The notes: generated by a model not told the origin, from the letters alone. A stretch of DNA of 64,000 nucleotides from Thalassobius sp. Cn5-15 (GCF_022347685.1 NZ_JAKRGF010000001.1:496001-560000); one strand, 5' to 3'; counted from the stretch's first letter, positions 1 through 12,799 are shown. A program made the numbers and translations.

Positions 1-1
1 T

Positions 2-517
2 TTCCAGACCCGGTCGCGTCTGTGGGAAAGTGCCGCGCTGATCTTCTGTGCGTTCGTCCTGTTTAGGCCGGACTTCTTCCTCAACCAAATCGCGGATGAG
101 TTTGAAACACGCCCCGCGACAGAGGTTTACACCCTTGCCGCAGCAGCGCCTGAAAACAGCGCCCTGCGCGTGCGACTGACGGGTGAAAACCTCGAAGGTG
201 ACATGGTGGATGCACGCTATCTGTTGCCACTGGGCGCAGCCGGTGGCGATGGTGTCACCCGTCTGACGGACAGTGCAGGGATCGAGTTCCGCGATGAAGA
301 CGGTCAGCTGTTTGTCGACAACATGACCTTCGGTGGTCCGGCAGAACAGCTGAAGATCGACTTTGACTGGCAAGTGGTCGAGGTAGAGGTAGAGGTAGAG
401 GCAGATCGCCCACCGCAGGAAATCTTCTACCTGCCAGCACTGCTGATCCTTGGCGCCGTTTTCGCCATCCAACGTCGTCGCAAGGCGAAAACCGACCCTG
501 AGGAGGCCCTGGCATGA
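2..517 (+). CDS. TRAP transporter large permease, C-terminal part (DUF3394-type tail), truncated by window edge
   Basis: The frame is open from base 2, so 171 C-terminal residues are visible. They show one hydrophobic segment near the start, a soluble stretch of about 110 residues, a short acidic Glu-Val repeat (residues EVEVEVEVEA), a second hydrophobic helix and a basic tail. This layout fits the DUF3394 domain that ends fused DctQM-type TRAP permeases, which import organic acids or osmolytes using the sodium gradient. The stop overlaps the start of the following UspA gene (ATGA), as in osmolyte TRAP operons with a UspA partner. The assignment rests on the tail domain and context, since the permease core is outside the window. 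Confidence 0.6.
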   Translation, partial: FQTRSRLWESAALIFCAFVLFRPDFFLNQIADEFETRPATEVYTLAAAAPENSALRVRLTGENLEGDMVDARYLLPLGAAGGDGVTRLTDSAGIEFRDEDGQLFVDNMTFGGPAEQLKIDFDWQVVEVEVEVEADRPPQEIFYLPALLILGAVFAIQRRRKAKTDPEEALA

Positions 518-978
518 AAACGGGTATGAAAACCGACATGAATAAGGCGCCCAAAAAGCCGACTGTTTTGGCAGCGATCGACCTCACCCAACCCGACGAG
601 CAGAAGGCGGTCCTGAAACGGGCCCGCCAGCTGGCTGATCTGGAGGGGATCCGTCTGTCGGTGGTTACCGTGCTGCCCGATTTCCGGATGAGCATGGTCA
701 GCACCTACTTCTCCGATGATCACACCCATGAGATCGTTGAAGAAAGCCGTGTTGCCCTGCACAAATTCATCGAGGACACCATCGGCGGCGACGATAAGGT
801 GAAACATGTGATCCGCGTCGGCAAAACCTACGAGGAGATCCTGATCACCGCCGAGGATCTGCACGCACAGATTATCGTGGTGGGCGCGCACAAGCCCAAT
901 TTCCGCGACTACCTGATCGGCCCAAACGCCGCCCAGATCGCGCGTCACGCGCCCTGTTCGGTCTACATCGTGCGCTGA
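514..978 (+). CDS. Universal stress protein, UspA family
   Basis: The protein has 154 residues with the alternating strand-helix pattern of the Usp fold. It opens with a lysine-rich stretch, then TVLAAIDLTQPDE, and ends with a VVGAHKPNFRDYLIGPNAA segment and PCSVYIVR. The usual ATP-loop G-x2-G-x9-G-S/T is only partly kept, because IGPNA replaces the expected GS/GT. The start ATG overlaps the stop of the TRAP permease by four bases, so translation is probably coupled. In Halomonas the UspA protein TeaD regulates the TeaABC TRAP carrier, and a similar transport-tuning role is inferred here. Two later in-frame ATGs (530, 539) are alternative starts. Confidence 0.85.
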   Translation: MKTGMKTDMNKAPKKPTVLAAIDLTQPDEQKAVLKRARQLADLEGIRLSVVTVLPDFRMSMVSTYFSDDHTHEIVEESRVALHKFIEDTIGGDDKVKHVIRVGKTYEEILITAEDLHAQIIVVGAHKPNFRDYLIGPNAAQIARHAPCSVYIVR

Positions 979-1082
979 ACGGCGCCCCATGATTAGCAAA
1001 ACACATGCCGCCTGCCCCCACGGGGCAGGCGGTCGCCGTTTCGCCCCCTACCCGCGCGCCGCATCACACCGGAGGCTTTGAC

Positions 1083-2093
1083 ATGACCCGCGACAGTGCC
1101 ACCCATGTGGCCTTCCTGATCTTTCCAGATTTCCCAATGGCCTGCCTCACTTCGGCGATTGAACCGCTGCGGGCCGCCAATGAAATTTCGGGCTGTCATG
1201 CGTTTTCGTGGACCGTTCTGTCTGAGGACGGCGCGCCGGTGACGGCCAGCGCCAACGTGATTTTCCAGCCCGATCAGGCGTTAGGTGACGGGATAAAACC
1301 TGACTACCTCTTTGTTCTCTCTGGCCCCGACGCCCTGTTTCACACCCCCAGCACTGGCAACGGTCACCTACGCTACCTCGCCCGTCACGGTGTGCAGATC
1401 GGTGCCGTCAGTGGCGGGGTGTTTCCGCTGGCAGCCTCAGGTCTGATGCTGAACCGCACCTGTTCGGTCCACTGGGCCTATCGGTCGGCGTTTGAGGCGG
1501 AATATCCCGACATTCCCATGAGCGACAACGTGATCGTCATTGACCGTAACCGCCTGACGGTGTCCGGCGCAGCGGCGATGTTTGACCTGATGTTGAGCCT
1601 GATCGAAGAGGCGCTGGATCCATCCGTGATGACCGAAGTGGCCTGTTGGTTTCAGCACCCGCTGGTGCGCACCGCCGGTGTCAGCCAAAGCGTCCCAGCG
1701 TTTAAGACCGGCACAGTGACCGATGATCTGCCGCAGGCCGTGGTCAGCGCCATCGAAGTATTTTCTCAAAACCTCGAAGATCCCCTCAGCATCGCGGATG
1801 TGGCCGATCAGGTCCGCGTCTCATCGCGCAAGCTGGAACGCCAGTTCAAAGCCGCTCTCGGACAAAGCCCCTTACACTATTACCGGATGCTGCGGATGAA
1901 CGCAGCACGCCAGCAGGTTCTATACACCCGCAATAGCCTGACAGAGGTGGCGCAGGCGGTGGGCTATTCCAGTTCTTCTACCCTCACACGGCATTACCGC
2001 GAGGCATTTGGCCTGTCCCCGACCGAAGAACGACAAAAAATTAGCCGCTTCAAAATGGAAAATGGCCAGCCCTTCCCACTGCGCGACAGCTGA
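1083..2093 (+). CDS. GlxA-family transcriptional regulator (DJ-1/PfpI-like domain plus AraC HTH)
   Basis: The protein has 336 residues from the ATG at 1083, chosen because GGAGG lies 9 bases upstream; an earlier ATG at 1005 has no such site. Residues 1-190 form a class I amidotransferase-like DJ-1/PfpI domain in which the nucleophile elbow reads GAVSGG, with Ser or Gly where catalytic members have Cys, so it is probably a ligand sensor. The last 100 residues are a two-HTH AraC domain (SIADVADQVRVSSRKLERQF and VAQAVGYSSSSTLTRHYREA). Relatives of this architecture (GbdR, CdhR) control betaine and carnitine catabolism. A link to the preceding transporter is possible but not shown. Confidence 0.85.
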   Translation: MTRDSATHVAFLIFPDFPMACLTSAIEPLRAANEISGCHAFSWTVLSEDGAPVTASANVIFQPDQALGDGIKPDYLFVLSGPDALFHTPSTGNGHLRYLARHGVQIGAVSGGVFPLAASGLMLNRTCSVHWAYRSAFEAEYPDIPMSDNVIVIDRNRLTVSGAAAMFDLMLSLIEEALDPSVMTEVACWFQHPLVRTAGVSQSVPAFKTGTVTDDLPQAVVSAIEVFSQNLEDPLSIADVADQVRVSSRKLERQFKAALGQSPLHYYRMLRMNAARQQVLYTRNSLTEVAQAVGYSSSSTLTRHYREAFGLSPTEERQKISRFKMENGQPFPLRDS

Positions 2094-2110
2094 TCGCAAG
2101 GGCACAAACA

Positions 2111-2144
2111 AAAACCGCCCGCGCTGTCACAGCCGGGCGGTTTT
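2111..2144 (+). terminator. Rho-independent terminator after the GlxA-type regulator
   Basis: A perfect stem AAAACCGCCCG / CGGGCGGTTTT with a short loop lies 18 bases after the stop and is followed by a T-rich tract. The A-rich left flank lets it work in both directions, so it may also end the convergent YceI transcript. Confidence 0.8.
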
Positions 2145-2165
2145 CTTTTCAGGTCGGGAAAGCGA

Positions 2166-2750
2166 TCACTCGGCTTTCGATGCCTCGACCGAGATTTTCA
2201 GCTCAACTTCGTCGCTGACGAAGGGGGCAAATTGGCCGAGGTTAAATTCGCTGCGGATCACGGTGGCGGTTGCGTCAAAACCTGCCCATTCCTTGCCCGC
2301 CATCGGGTGGGTGCCGGTCTGGTTCAGTTTGGCATCCAGCACGATCGGTTTGGTGACGCCGTTCAGGGTCAGATCGCCCGTGATCTTTGCGGTGTCGTCG
2401 CCGGTTACCTCAATCGCGGTAGAGGAGAAAGAGACCACCTCATCGCCCTTGGCGTTGAAGAAATCGGGACCCATGAAGTGATTAAAACGTGCTTCCCAGC
2501 CGGTGAACATCGACGACAGCGGCATTGACACTGAAACGGAAGAAGCAGCCGGATCTTCCTGATCGAAGGAAATGTTGCCCTCAAAACCCGAGAACAGACC
2601 GTAGGTGGTCGAATAGCCCAGGTGGTTGTAGCTGAACACGATCTGGCTGTGGCTGGCGTCCAAAACGTAATCTTGCGCCGCGGCGGTTGCGGTGGTGGCA
2701 GCAGTGGCCAGCGACAGGGCGGCAGCGGCCGCGAACAGGGTGTTTTTCAT
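2166..2750 (-). CDS. YceI family periplasmic protein
   Basis: The protein has 194 residues. The start at 2750 follows AAGAGGAC and begins a clear Sec signal peptide (MKNTLFAAAAALSLATAATTATA with a cut near AAA-QD); the frame runs further upstream but that part is not signal-like. The mature part has the YceI lipocalin-like barrel pattern, including DASHSQIVFSYNHLGYSTTYG, FDAKLNQTGTHP-like strands and ITGDLTLNGVTKPIVLD. YceI proteins bind polyisoprenoids or similar lipids in the periplasm. It is monocistronic and convergent with the AraC-type regulator. Confidence 0.88.
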   Translation of the reverse strand: MKNTLFAAAAALSLATAATTATAAAQDYVLDASHSQIVFSYNHLGYSTTYGLFSGFEGNISFDQEDPAASSVSVSMPLSSMFTGWEARFNHFMGPDFFNAKGDEVVSFSSTAIEVTGDDTAKITGDLTLNGVTKPIVLDAKLNQTGTHPMAGKEWAGFDATATVIRSEFNLGQFAPFVSDEVELKISVEASKAE

Positions 2751-2969
2751 AACGAAGTCCTCTTGGATCAAACAATTCCGATTGACGTTAAAGTGCCGGA
2801 ATTTACCGACAAAGCAATCCCTGTCCCCGCCACAAGCTTTGCGCACTCATGCACAGAAATCACCCTATACAACAGCTACACACGAAGAAACGCACCATCT
2901 CAAATCCCTTCATGACGAAAAGGCCACCCTGACAGGCAGCCCTTCATTCCAATTCGCGGTAAAATTCAG

Positions 2970-2996
2970 TCATAAAATAAGGCGTTTTTGACGCCT
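2970..2996 (-). terminator. Terminator of the 2996-3523 gene
   Basis: On the minus strand AGGCGT-caaaa-ACGCCT is followed by TATTTTATG. The hairpin begins at the stop codon of the upstream membrane-protein gene. Confidence 0.6.
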
Positions 2997-3523
2997 CAGG
3001 CTGCGGTCAGCGGATGATCAAACAGCGCCTCTGCCTGCGCAGCAGCCAGCCGCATTTCCCGCACGCCGTCTGCGTCACGGATCAACACATCTCCGTTATC
3101 GTGCAATTTTTGCTCCGCACCGTGGAGGGAAAGACGGGCAATGGTGCGTTCGCTACCATCAGCATTGATCAACATCTGGCGCAGCTCGCCGCGCGCCTGA
3201 TCAAGGGCATACCCCACCACCGGCGCCGTATCACGGCCTTTGCGAAACAGGGCAAAACCGCTGCCAATGAACACACAGGTCAATGCAGCGCGGATCAGCT
3301 GTGCCTCTGCGCTTTCCATTGCTTCGGGCACCAGCCATAGACCAAAGGCCGCCAGACATAAAACCACCCCCAAAAACACCATCACGCTGCGCAACAGCAC
3401 CTCGTTATCGTTGGCATCCGTCACCGTCTTCAGTGTCTGACAGTGACGCAGGGTTTGCATCGGCGACTGCCCCGGCAACGTAGGCCGCGACACTTTGAAG
3501 GTCACATTGGTGGTCATGTCCAT
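2996..3523 (-). CDS. Uncharacterised two-helix membrane protein
   Basis: I do not recognise this 175-residue protein. It has a soluble N-terminal 45 residues, two adjacent hydrophobic helices (about residues 46-65 and 75-92, the second followed by FRKGRD), and a cytoplasm-type C-terminal domain of about 80 residues predicted to be strand-rich (QMLINADGSERTIARLSLHG, VLIRDADGVREMRL). The ATG three codons downstream is an alternative start. It is divergent from the rpsF leader region, and nothing nearby indicates a function. Confidence 0.6.
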   Translation of the reverse strand: MDMTTNVTFKVSRPTLPGQSPMQTLRHCQTLKTVTDANDNEVLLRSVMVFLGVVLCLAAFGLWLVPEAMESAEAQLIRAALTCVFIGSGFALFRKGRDTAPVVGYALDQARGELRQMLINADGSERTIARLSLHGAEQKLHDNGDVLIRDADGVREMRLAAAQAEALFDHPLTAA

Positions 3524-3764
3524 ATCTGCACATCCTTGTCCCTATAGAGATCATCGCATCGGCTGGTCCGAGTGCACTGTAATCCGGTTTCCCCTGTGCT
3601 GCAGTTTTGGTAAGGGTTGGGGCAAAATTGGGGCACGAAAGAGGTGTTACCACGACAGCCTGTGCAGCCTGCTGGGCTCGTAGGACAACAGGGCAGCAAA
3701 GCCCCAAGAAAATAAAGCCCCTGCCCCACACGCAACCACTTGCCAGATCGTCCGATCCGTCGTA

Positions 3765-3838
3765 AAGGGGCGGACCTTCCGTAATTTAGTTGAACCGCGC
3801 AGTCTCTCGTGGATGGGTCGCGGAAGGTCAGGCCCTCC
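3765..3838 (+). promoter_or_regulatory. Candidate r-protein leader structure upstream of rpsF
   Basis: The 348 bases between the divergent membrane gene and rpsF contain no convincing gene. About 45 bases before rpsF lies a 9-bp perfect stem, GACCTTCCG (3773-3781) with CGGAAGGTC (3821-3829). Its large loop holds GAACCGCGC, and further G-rich/C-rich flanks could extend the helix. S6:S18 is known to repress its own operon in several bacteria by binding a 5' leader with a CCG-containing bulge. That this is such an element is inference from position and pairing. Confidence 0.45.
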
Positions 3839-3871
3839 TATGAAATGCGCTTGAAATGAACTGGAGTTCAC

Positions 3872-4228
3872 ATGCCGTCTTATGAGCATGTCTTCATCTC
3901 GCGCCAGGACCTGTCCAACGCGCAAGCTGAAAGTCTCGTCGAACATTTTGGCACCGTACTGGCGGACAACGGCGGTAAAGTCGTTGAAAGCGAATACTGG
4001 GGCGTCAAAACGATGGCCTACAAGATCAACAAAAACCGCAAGGGCCACTACGCTCTGCTGAAAACCGACGCACCTGCGGCGGCTGTTCAGGAGATGGAAC
4101 GCCTGATGCGTCTGCATGACGACGTGATGCGCGTTCTGACCATCAAGGTCGACGAGCACGCCGAGGGTCCTTCGATCCAGATGCAGAAACGTGACGAACG
4201 TGGCGATCGCCGCGAACGTCGTTCGTGA
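3872..4228 (+). CDS. rpsF: 30S ribosomal protein S6
   Basis: The protein has 118 residues with the S6 signature MPSYEHVFISRQDLS at the N-terminus, a VVESEYWGVKTMAYKINKNR core and a basic/acidic tail. S6 sits on the platform of the small subunit as a heterodimer with S18. It is the first gene of the conserved rpsF-rpsR-rplI operon; the next gene starts 26 bases later. An ACTGGAG ribosome site precedes the ATG. Confidence 0.97.
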   Translation: MPSYEHVFISRQDLSNAQAESLVEHFGTVLADNGGKVVESEYWGVKTMAYKINKNRKGHYALLKTDAPAAAVQEMERLMRLHDDVMRVLTIKVDEHAEGPSIQMQKRDERGDRRERRS

Positions 4229-4254
4229 TCTCAGCTAGGAAAGGACGCTAAATC

Positions 4255-4482
4255 ATGGCAGCCAAACCGTTTTTCCGCCGTCGCAAAGTTTGCCCGTTCT
4301 CGGGTGAAAACGCGCCGAAAATCGACTACAAAGACACCAAACTGCTGCAACGCTACATCAGTGAGCGTGGCAAAATCGTGCCTTCGCGTATCACCGCCGT
4401 ATCGGCCAAGAAGCAGCGTGAACTGGCCCGTGCCATCAAACGCGCCCGCTTCCTCGCCCTGCTGCCCTACGCTGTTAAGTAA
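4255..4482 (+). CDS. rpsR: 30S ribosomal protein S18
   Basis: The protein has 75 residues with the S18 pattern [22 protein letters not shown] and [18 protein letters not shown]. It binds 16S rRNA next to S6. It is preceded by AGGAAAGGA and lies between rpsF and rplI in the same operon. Only one cysteine of the old zinc-type motif remains, as is common. Confidence 0.97.
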   Translation: MAAKPFFRRRKVCPFSGENAPKIDYKDTKLLQRYISERGKIVPSRITAVSAKKQRELARAIKRARFLALLPYAVK

Positions 4483-4493
4483 GGAGAAAGCAC

Positions 4494-5105
4494 ATGCAAG
4501 TTATCCTTCTTGAACGTGTGGCCAAACTGGGCCAGATGGGCGACATCGTAGACGTTAAATCCGGCTACGCACGCAACTTCCTGCTGCCGCAAGGCAAAGC
4601 ACTGACCGCATCGAACGCCAACAAGGCACAGTTCGACGCACAGAAAGCACAGCTGGAAGCACGCAACCTGGAAACCAAAAAAGAAGCCGAAGCACTGGGT
4701 GAAAAGCTGGACGGCCAGCAGTTCATCGTGATTCGTCAGGCTTCCGACGGTGGTAACCTCTACGGTTCCGTCACCCCGCGTGACGCCGCAGATGTTGCAA
4801 CTGAAGCTGGCTTCTCGGTTGACCGTAAGCAGATTGTTGTTCTGGACCCGATCAAATCGTTGGGCCTGCACACTGTTGCAGTCGTTCTGCACCCCGAAGT
4901 GACCGTTCACATCGACCTGAACGTAGCCCGTTCGGACGAAGAAGCGGAACTGCAAGCCTCGGGTAAATCGATCCAGGAACTGGCAGCAGAAGCAGAAGCA
5001 GAAGCAGAGTTCGAAATCGCCAACCTGTTTGACGATATCGGCGCTGCTGCATCGGACGACGACGACGCCCCCGTGGCATCGGAAGAAGCCGAAGCCGAAG
5101 AGTAA
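4494..5105 (+). CDS. rplI: 50S ribosomal protein L9
   Basis: The protein has 203 residues. The N-terminal domain [20 protein letters not shown] and [13 protein letters not shown] are diagnostic, followed by the long connecting helix and the C-terminal rRNA-binding domain ([16 protein letters not shown]). After about residue 160 there is an acidic, Ala/Glu-rich extension, giving a protein longer than the roughly 150 residues usual in enterobacteria; such tails are common in Rhodobacteraceae. It is the last gene of the operon and is followed by a terminator. Confidence 0.96.
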   Translation: MQVILLERVAKLGQMGDIVDVKSGYARNFLLPQGKALTASNANKAQFDAQKAQLEARNLETKKEAEALGEKLDGQQFIVIRQASDGGNLYGSVTPRDAADVATEAGFSVDRKQIVVLDPIKSLGLHTVAVVLHPEVTVHIDLNVARSDEEAELQASGKSIQELAAEAEAEAEFEIANLFDDIGAAASDDDDAPVASEEAEAEE

Positions 5106-5127
5106 TCTTCGCCGCTTGAGCATTAAG

Positions 5128-5160
5128 AGGGCCGTTAGAGAGATCTGGCGGCCCTTTTCT
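5128..5160 (+). terminator. Terminator of the rpsF-rpsR-rplI operon
   Basis: The stem AGGGCCG (5128-5134) pairs with CGGCCCT (5149-5155) across a 14-base loop and is followed by TTTCT, 22 bases after the rplI stop. The following 5161-5393 stretch shows no gene that I can support. Confidence 0.75.
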
Positions 5161-5393
5161 ATTGAGGCTTGCCCCCCTCTCGACTGAAGACCTGTCGTCT
5201 TGAACTACCGAAAGAGAGGAAAAATCTTACAAGCTTGTTCGACACAGAAACAGTTGCCGACCTTGTTGCGCCCATTGGCGGCATAGGGCGCTATCCCTGT
5301 GGTGTACATGCCTGCCCTCCGCTGCTGCATTTTGCATATATTGGCGCATGCTAGGGCCAATTCACCGGCGGTATTTATAGCGTCGCTTGGCGC

Positions 5394-5978
5394 TCAGGCT
5401 TCCAGTTCGGCATCCCAGTAGAGGTAATCCATCCAGCTATCATGCAGCATATTTGGCGGGAACTTGCGCCCGATGTTGTTCAACTCACCCGCCGTAGGCT
5501 GACGCGGCACTTTGCGCAGGGACATGCCGCAGCGGCTCAGGCTTTTGGATCCTTTGCGCAGGTTACAGGGCGAACAGGCCGCCACCACATTTTCCCAACT
5601 GGTGATCCCACCGGCCGCGCGCGGCACCACATGGTCAAAGGTCAGATCCCCACGGCAACCGCAGTACTGGCAGGAAAACTCATCCCTCAAAAACAAATTA
5701 AAGCGCGTGAAGGCCACGCGCTTTCTGGGTTTTACGTAATCTTTCAGCACCACAACCGACGGAATCCGTATTCGTGTACTGGGACTGGCAACATGGGCGT
5801 CATATTCGGCCACGATATCCACCCGATCCAACCAGACCGCTTTGATCGCCTCCTGCCAGGGCCATAAAGACAGCGGATAATAGGACAACGGGCGATAATC
5901 CGCGTTCAGCACCAACGCCGGGTGTTGTTTCAACGCGCCACGTTCGCGCACAAAATCATGCCTAAAATCGCCATCCAT
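5394..5978 (-). CDS. HNH endonuclease family protein
   Basis: The protein has 194 residues from the ATG at 5978, which follows AAGGGGG; an open extension to 6056 is less likely. It has an HNH zinc-finger nuclease core: CQYCG, then DLTFDHVVPRAAGG (the HV of the HNH) and ENVVAACSPCNLRKGSK. The N-terminal part, with ALVLNADYRPLSYYPLSLW, is typical of the widespread single-copy alphaproteobacterial HNH proteins of unknown biological role. It is a chromosomal housekeeping-type gene and not evidently part of a restriction system. Confidence 0.85.
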   Translation of the reverse strand: MDGDFRHDFVRERGALKQHPALVLNADYRPLSYYPLSLWPWQEAIKAVWLDRVDIVAEYDAHVASPSTRIRIPSVVVLKDYVKPRKRVAFTRFNLFLRDEFSCQYCGCRGDLTFDHVVPRAAGGITSWENVVAACSPCNLRKGSKSLSRCGMSLRKVPRQPTAGELNNIGRKFPPNMLHDSWMDYLYWDAELEA

Positions 5979-6166
5979 GAGGTCGCCCCCTTCTGCCCTA
6001 AATATAGCGCAGTTTACCAAGGGAGCCATAGGATCCCCTGATCCCTGCCTTAACAACCACTATATATCCCAAGAGAAACCAAACAACCCCCATGATATAG
6101 AGCTCTTAACCCCAGTGGTGATACAAGGACGTGACAGCCGTATGACGCTTGGACATTTAGCAAAAC

Positions 6167-6188
6167 GTGACGCCCGGGCGGGCGTCAC
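6167..6188 (-). terminator. hisI terminator
   Basis: A perfect stem GTGACGCCC / GGGCGTCAC with a 4-base loop overlaps the hisI stop codon and is followed on the minus strand by GTTTTGC. Confidence 0.65.
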
Positions 6189-6544
6189 ATCATGGGCGTC
6201 ATTAACTCCACGTCCTCCCCCTCGCGCACAGCAGTGTAGAAACAGCTGCGGCGATTGGTGTGACAGGCAGGGCCAGTTTGGCGCACCAACACCAATAGGC
6301 AATCGCGATCGCAATCATAGCGGAAATCCACCAGTTCCTGCACGTTGCCGGAACTTTCTCCCTTGATCCAAAAGCTCTGACGCGAACGCGACCAGTAGGT
6401 CACCTTGCCCGTGTCCAAAGTGCGGGCCACGCTTTCCGCATTCATCCACGCCATCATCAGCACCTCATGGCTGTCCGCATCCTGAGCAATTGCAGGGATC
6501 AGCCCCTTGTCGTCGTATTTGAGTGTTGCCGGGTCGAAAGCCAT
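6185..6544 (-). CDS. hisI: Phosphoribosyl-AMP cyclohydrolase
   Basis: The protein has 119 residues of the monofunctional HisI type (no HisE domain). It shows VLMMAWMNAESV, the TGKVTYWSRSRQSFWIKGESSG signature and the zinc/magnesium ligands DCDRDCLLVLV and ACHTNRRSCFY. It hydrolyses PR-AMP to ProFAR in histidine synthesis. Its 5' end is near and divergent from the Fe-S scaffold gene, and a terminator overlaps its stop. Confidence 0.96.
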   Translation of the reverse strand: MAFDPATLKYDDKGLIPAIAQDADSHEVLMMAWMNAESVARTLDTGKVTYWSRSRQSFWIKGESSGNVQELVDFRYDCDRDCLLVLVRQTGPACHTNRRSCFYTAVREGEDVELMTPMM

Positions 6545-6611
6545 CTGGAAAAACCTTTTGCATCTGCGCTACAGCTTCCTATCTATGGGGAACGCAAGCA
6601 AAGGAAAAGCC

Positions 6612-7064
6612 ATGTCCGGCGATACCGACCTGATCAAACTCTATTCTGCCCGCATTCTGGAACTGGCCGCCGATATTCCCCATATCGATCCATTGGAAAG
6701 GGCCAATGGCAGTGCCAAGCGTCGTTCGCCCCTATGCGGGTCCAGCATTGCGGTTGAGTTGCAGCTGACAGACGGTCGGATCAGCGCCTTTTCTCAGGAT
6801 GTTAAGGCCTGCGCGCTGGGGCAAGCCGCAGCTTCGGTTGTGGGCGCAGCGGTGATTGGCTGTGACCGTGCCACGGTGCAGACCGCGCGTGATCAGCTGA
6901 AGGCAATGCTGCAGACGGATGCCCCCGCACCTGAAGCGCCCTTTGACGAGCTGGTGGTTCTGACACCGGCACGCGAATATAAAAACCGCCATGCGTCGAT
7001 CATGCTGGCGCTGGAGGCAACGCTGGAAGCGGTCGATCAGGCGCTCGCCCGCAAAAGCGCCTAG
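6612..7064 (+). CDS. Iron-sulfur cluster assembly scaffold protein (IscU/NifU-N family)
   Basis: The protein has 150 residues from the ATG at 6612 (AAGGAAA upstream). It matches the IscU-like N-terminal fold with SPLCGSSIAVELQLTDGRI and DVKACALGQAAASVV holding two of the three usual cluster cysteines; no third conserved cysteine is seen near the C-terminus. This short alphaproteobacterial variant is usually found next to hisI, as here. A role in Fe-S cluster handling is by homology, and the loss of the third ligand leaves its scaffold activity uncertain. Confidence 0.75.
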   Translation: MSGDTDLIKLYSARILELAADIPHIDPLERANGSAKRRSPLCGSSIAVELQLTDGRISAFSQDVKACALGQAAASVVGAAVIGCDRATVQTARDQLKAMLQTDAPAPEAPFDELVVLTPAREYKNRHASIMLALEATLEAVDQALARKSA

Positions 7065-7083
7065 ACGGGCGCCCCAGCTCCCC

Positions 7084-7126
7084 AAAATAAAAAGCCGCCG
7101 CACATTCTGTCAGGAATGGCGGCGGT
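7084..7126 (-). terminator. Rho-independent terminator for the small minus-strand unit at 7.1-7.5 kb
   Basis: On the minus strand a stem of about 12 bp (arms 7114-7125 and 7095-7107, one bulge) is followed by CTTTTTATTTT. No T-run follows on the plus strand, so it belongs to minus-strand transcription, implying a transcript from the small genes at 7110-7461. Confidence 0.7.
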
Positions 7127-7338
7127 ACAGTTGCATGATCATGCGCAGTTCCACCCCGCCCCGGGAAGAGGCTTTCCAGTTGGACCGGCGATCCGCTGGG
7201 ATGCAGATCGCTGTGGGACAGGCTGATCCGACGCAGGACGTCAGGGTCAAACAGGCAGGTCAAATACGCCGCATGGGGACAGGTGGCGCAGGCCGGGGTG
7301 GCATGATCAGGCAGGCAGATTGAAATCTGGAAAACAGA
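7110..7338 (-). pseudogene. Small cysteine-rich reading frame, possibly frameshifted
   Basis: Downstream of the 40-residue gene, and in the same frame, runs an open frame with CATCPHAAYLTCLFDPDVLRRI, then SGSPVQLESLFPGRGG. It has no ATG, only a TTG at 7263. A shift in the G-rich tract near 7155-7165 would join it to VELRMIMQLYRRHS and a stop at 7110-7112, right inside the terminator hairpin. The C-x2-C-P-x7-C spacing recalls FNR-type N-termini, but nothing else matches. It could be a decayed gene or simply untranslated 3' sequence. Confidence 0.25.
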
Positions 7339-7461
7339 TCAGGTCAGCAACGGCAGATGCAACCCAATCACAAACATGGCGACCAATGCGGCGGCACCGA
7401 TGGTGTCGGCCAGCAAGGTGTCAGATGAACGAACGATGGCAGCTTTGATGTCGCGGATCAT
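7339..7461 (-). CDS. Small membrane protein, 40 residues
   Basis: The reading frame MIRDIKAAIVRSSDTLLADT continues into one hydrophobic helix (GAAALVAMFVIGLHLPLL). The ATG follows AGGGAGATC at a good distance, and a terminator lies downstream of the unit. Short proteins of this pattern occur in Roseobacter genomes, but I know no function. A single transmembrane helix with a polar N-terminus is what can be seen. Confidence 0.55.
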   Translation of the reverse strand: MIRDIKAAIVRSSDTLLADTIGAAALVAMFVIGLHLPLLT

Positions 7462-7579
7462 GATGTGATCTCCCTTCCCTCTCTCGTGTTGCTACTTTGT
7501 TCTCACATTACCCGAGTCGAGTAAAGAACTTTTTAAGAACATTTGCGAACAAATGTTCTCATCCAACCGTCAAAAGAAG

Positions 7580-11997
<4,418 letters not shown>

Positions 11998-12070
11998 TTA
12001 ATGTGATAGGTCGCCACCGTGCCAAGGTCCAGAGCAGAAGCGCCAGCCTTTCCCAGTTCCTTCTGCGGCC

Positions 12071-12799
12071 TTAAGCTCGCATCGCCATATCGGGTGGCGG
12101 CAGGTCCTGCACCAACTCTTCCCCCTCTGGGCCGCGCAGGACGTAGCCGCGCCCCCAAACGGTATCAATATAGCTTTCGCCACCGGTCGCAGCGCTGAGT
12201 TTTTTGCGCAACTTACAGATAAAAACATCAATAATCTTTAGTTCAGGCTCATCCATGCCGCCGTACAGATGATTTAGGAACATTTCTTTCGTCAAGGTCG
12301 TGCCCTTGCGCAGCGAAAGCAGTTCCAGCATCTGATATTCCTTACCGGTCAAATGCACCGGCGTGCCCCCAACATCCACCGTCTTCGCATCCAGATTAAC
12401 GTTAATCTTGCCGGTGCGGATCACCGATTGCGAATGTCCTTTAGACCGGCGAATAATCGCATGAATACGGGCCACCAATTCTTCGCGGTGGAAAGGTTTG
12501 GACAGATAATCATCTGCACCGAATCCGAAGCCTTTGATTTTGCTGTCAGTATCTGTTGACCCGGACAGAATCAAAATCGGTGTTTCAACCCGCGACAGGC
12601 GTATCTGGCGCAATACCTCATGCCCGCTGAGATCGGGCAAATCCAAATCCAGTAGGATCAGATCGTAATCATATAGCCGTGCAAGATCGACCCCCTCCTC
12701 CCCGAGGTCGGTCGTGTAAATATTCAGGTTCGCATGGGTCAGCATCATTTCGATGCTTTTCGCGGTCGTGGGGTCGTCTTCTACCAATAGTATACGCAT
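12071..12799 (-). CDS. ctrA: Cell-cycle response regulator CtrA
   Basis: The protein has 242 residues. The receiver domain [20 protein letters not shown] carries the phospho-acceptor Asp51 (LILLDLDLP), and the OmpR-type winged helix contains the nearly invariant [19 protein letters not shown] recognition region. The start follows GGAGAGAG, and an upstream in-frame ATG (12814) is less suitable. CtrA is phosphorylated through CckA-ChpT; in roseobacters it controls motility, gene transfer and related traits. The candidate self-binding site upstream, and sciP next door, fit a known regulatory circuit. Confidence 0.96.
   Translation of the reverse strand: MRILLVEDDPTTAKSIEMMLTHANLNIYTTDLGEEGVDLARLYDYDLILLDLDLPDLSGHEVLRQIRLSRVETPILILSGSTDTDSKIKGFGFGADDYLSKPFHREELVARIHAIIRRSKGHSQSVIRTGKINVNLDAKTVDVGGTPVHLTGKEYQMLELLSLRKGTTLTKEMFLNHLYGGMDEPELKIIDVFICKLRKKLSAATGGESYIDTVWGRGYVLRGPEGEELVQDLPPPDMAMRA

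Noticed and set aside
7000-7263. Possible yidD gene after the Fe-S scaffold gene
   Set aside because: The yidD motifs are absent. The frame is TTG-started and reads through a terminator.
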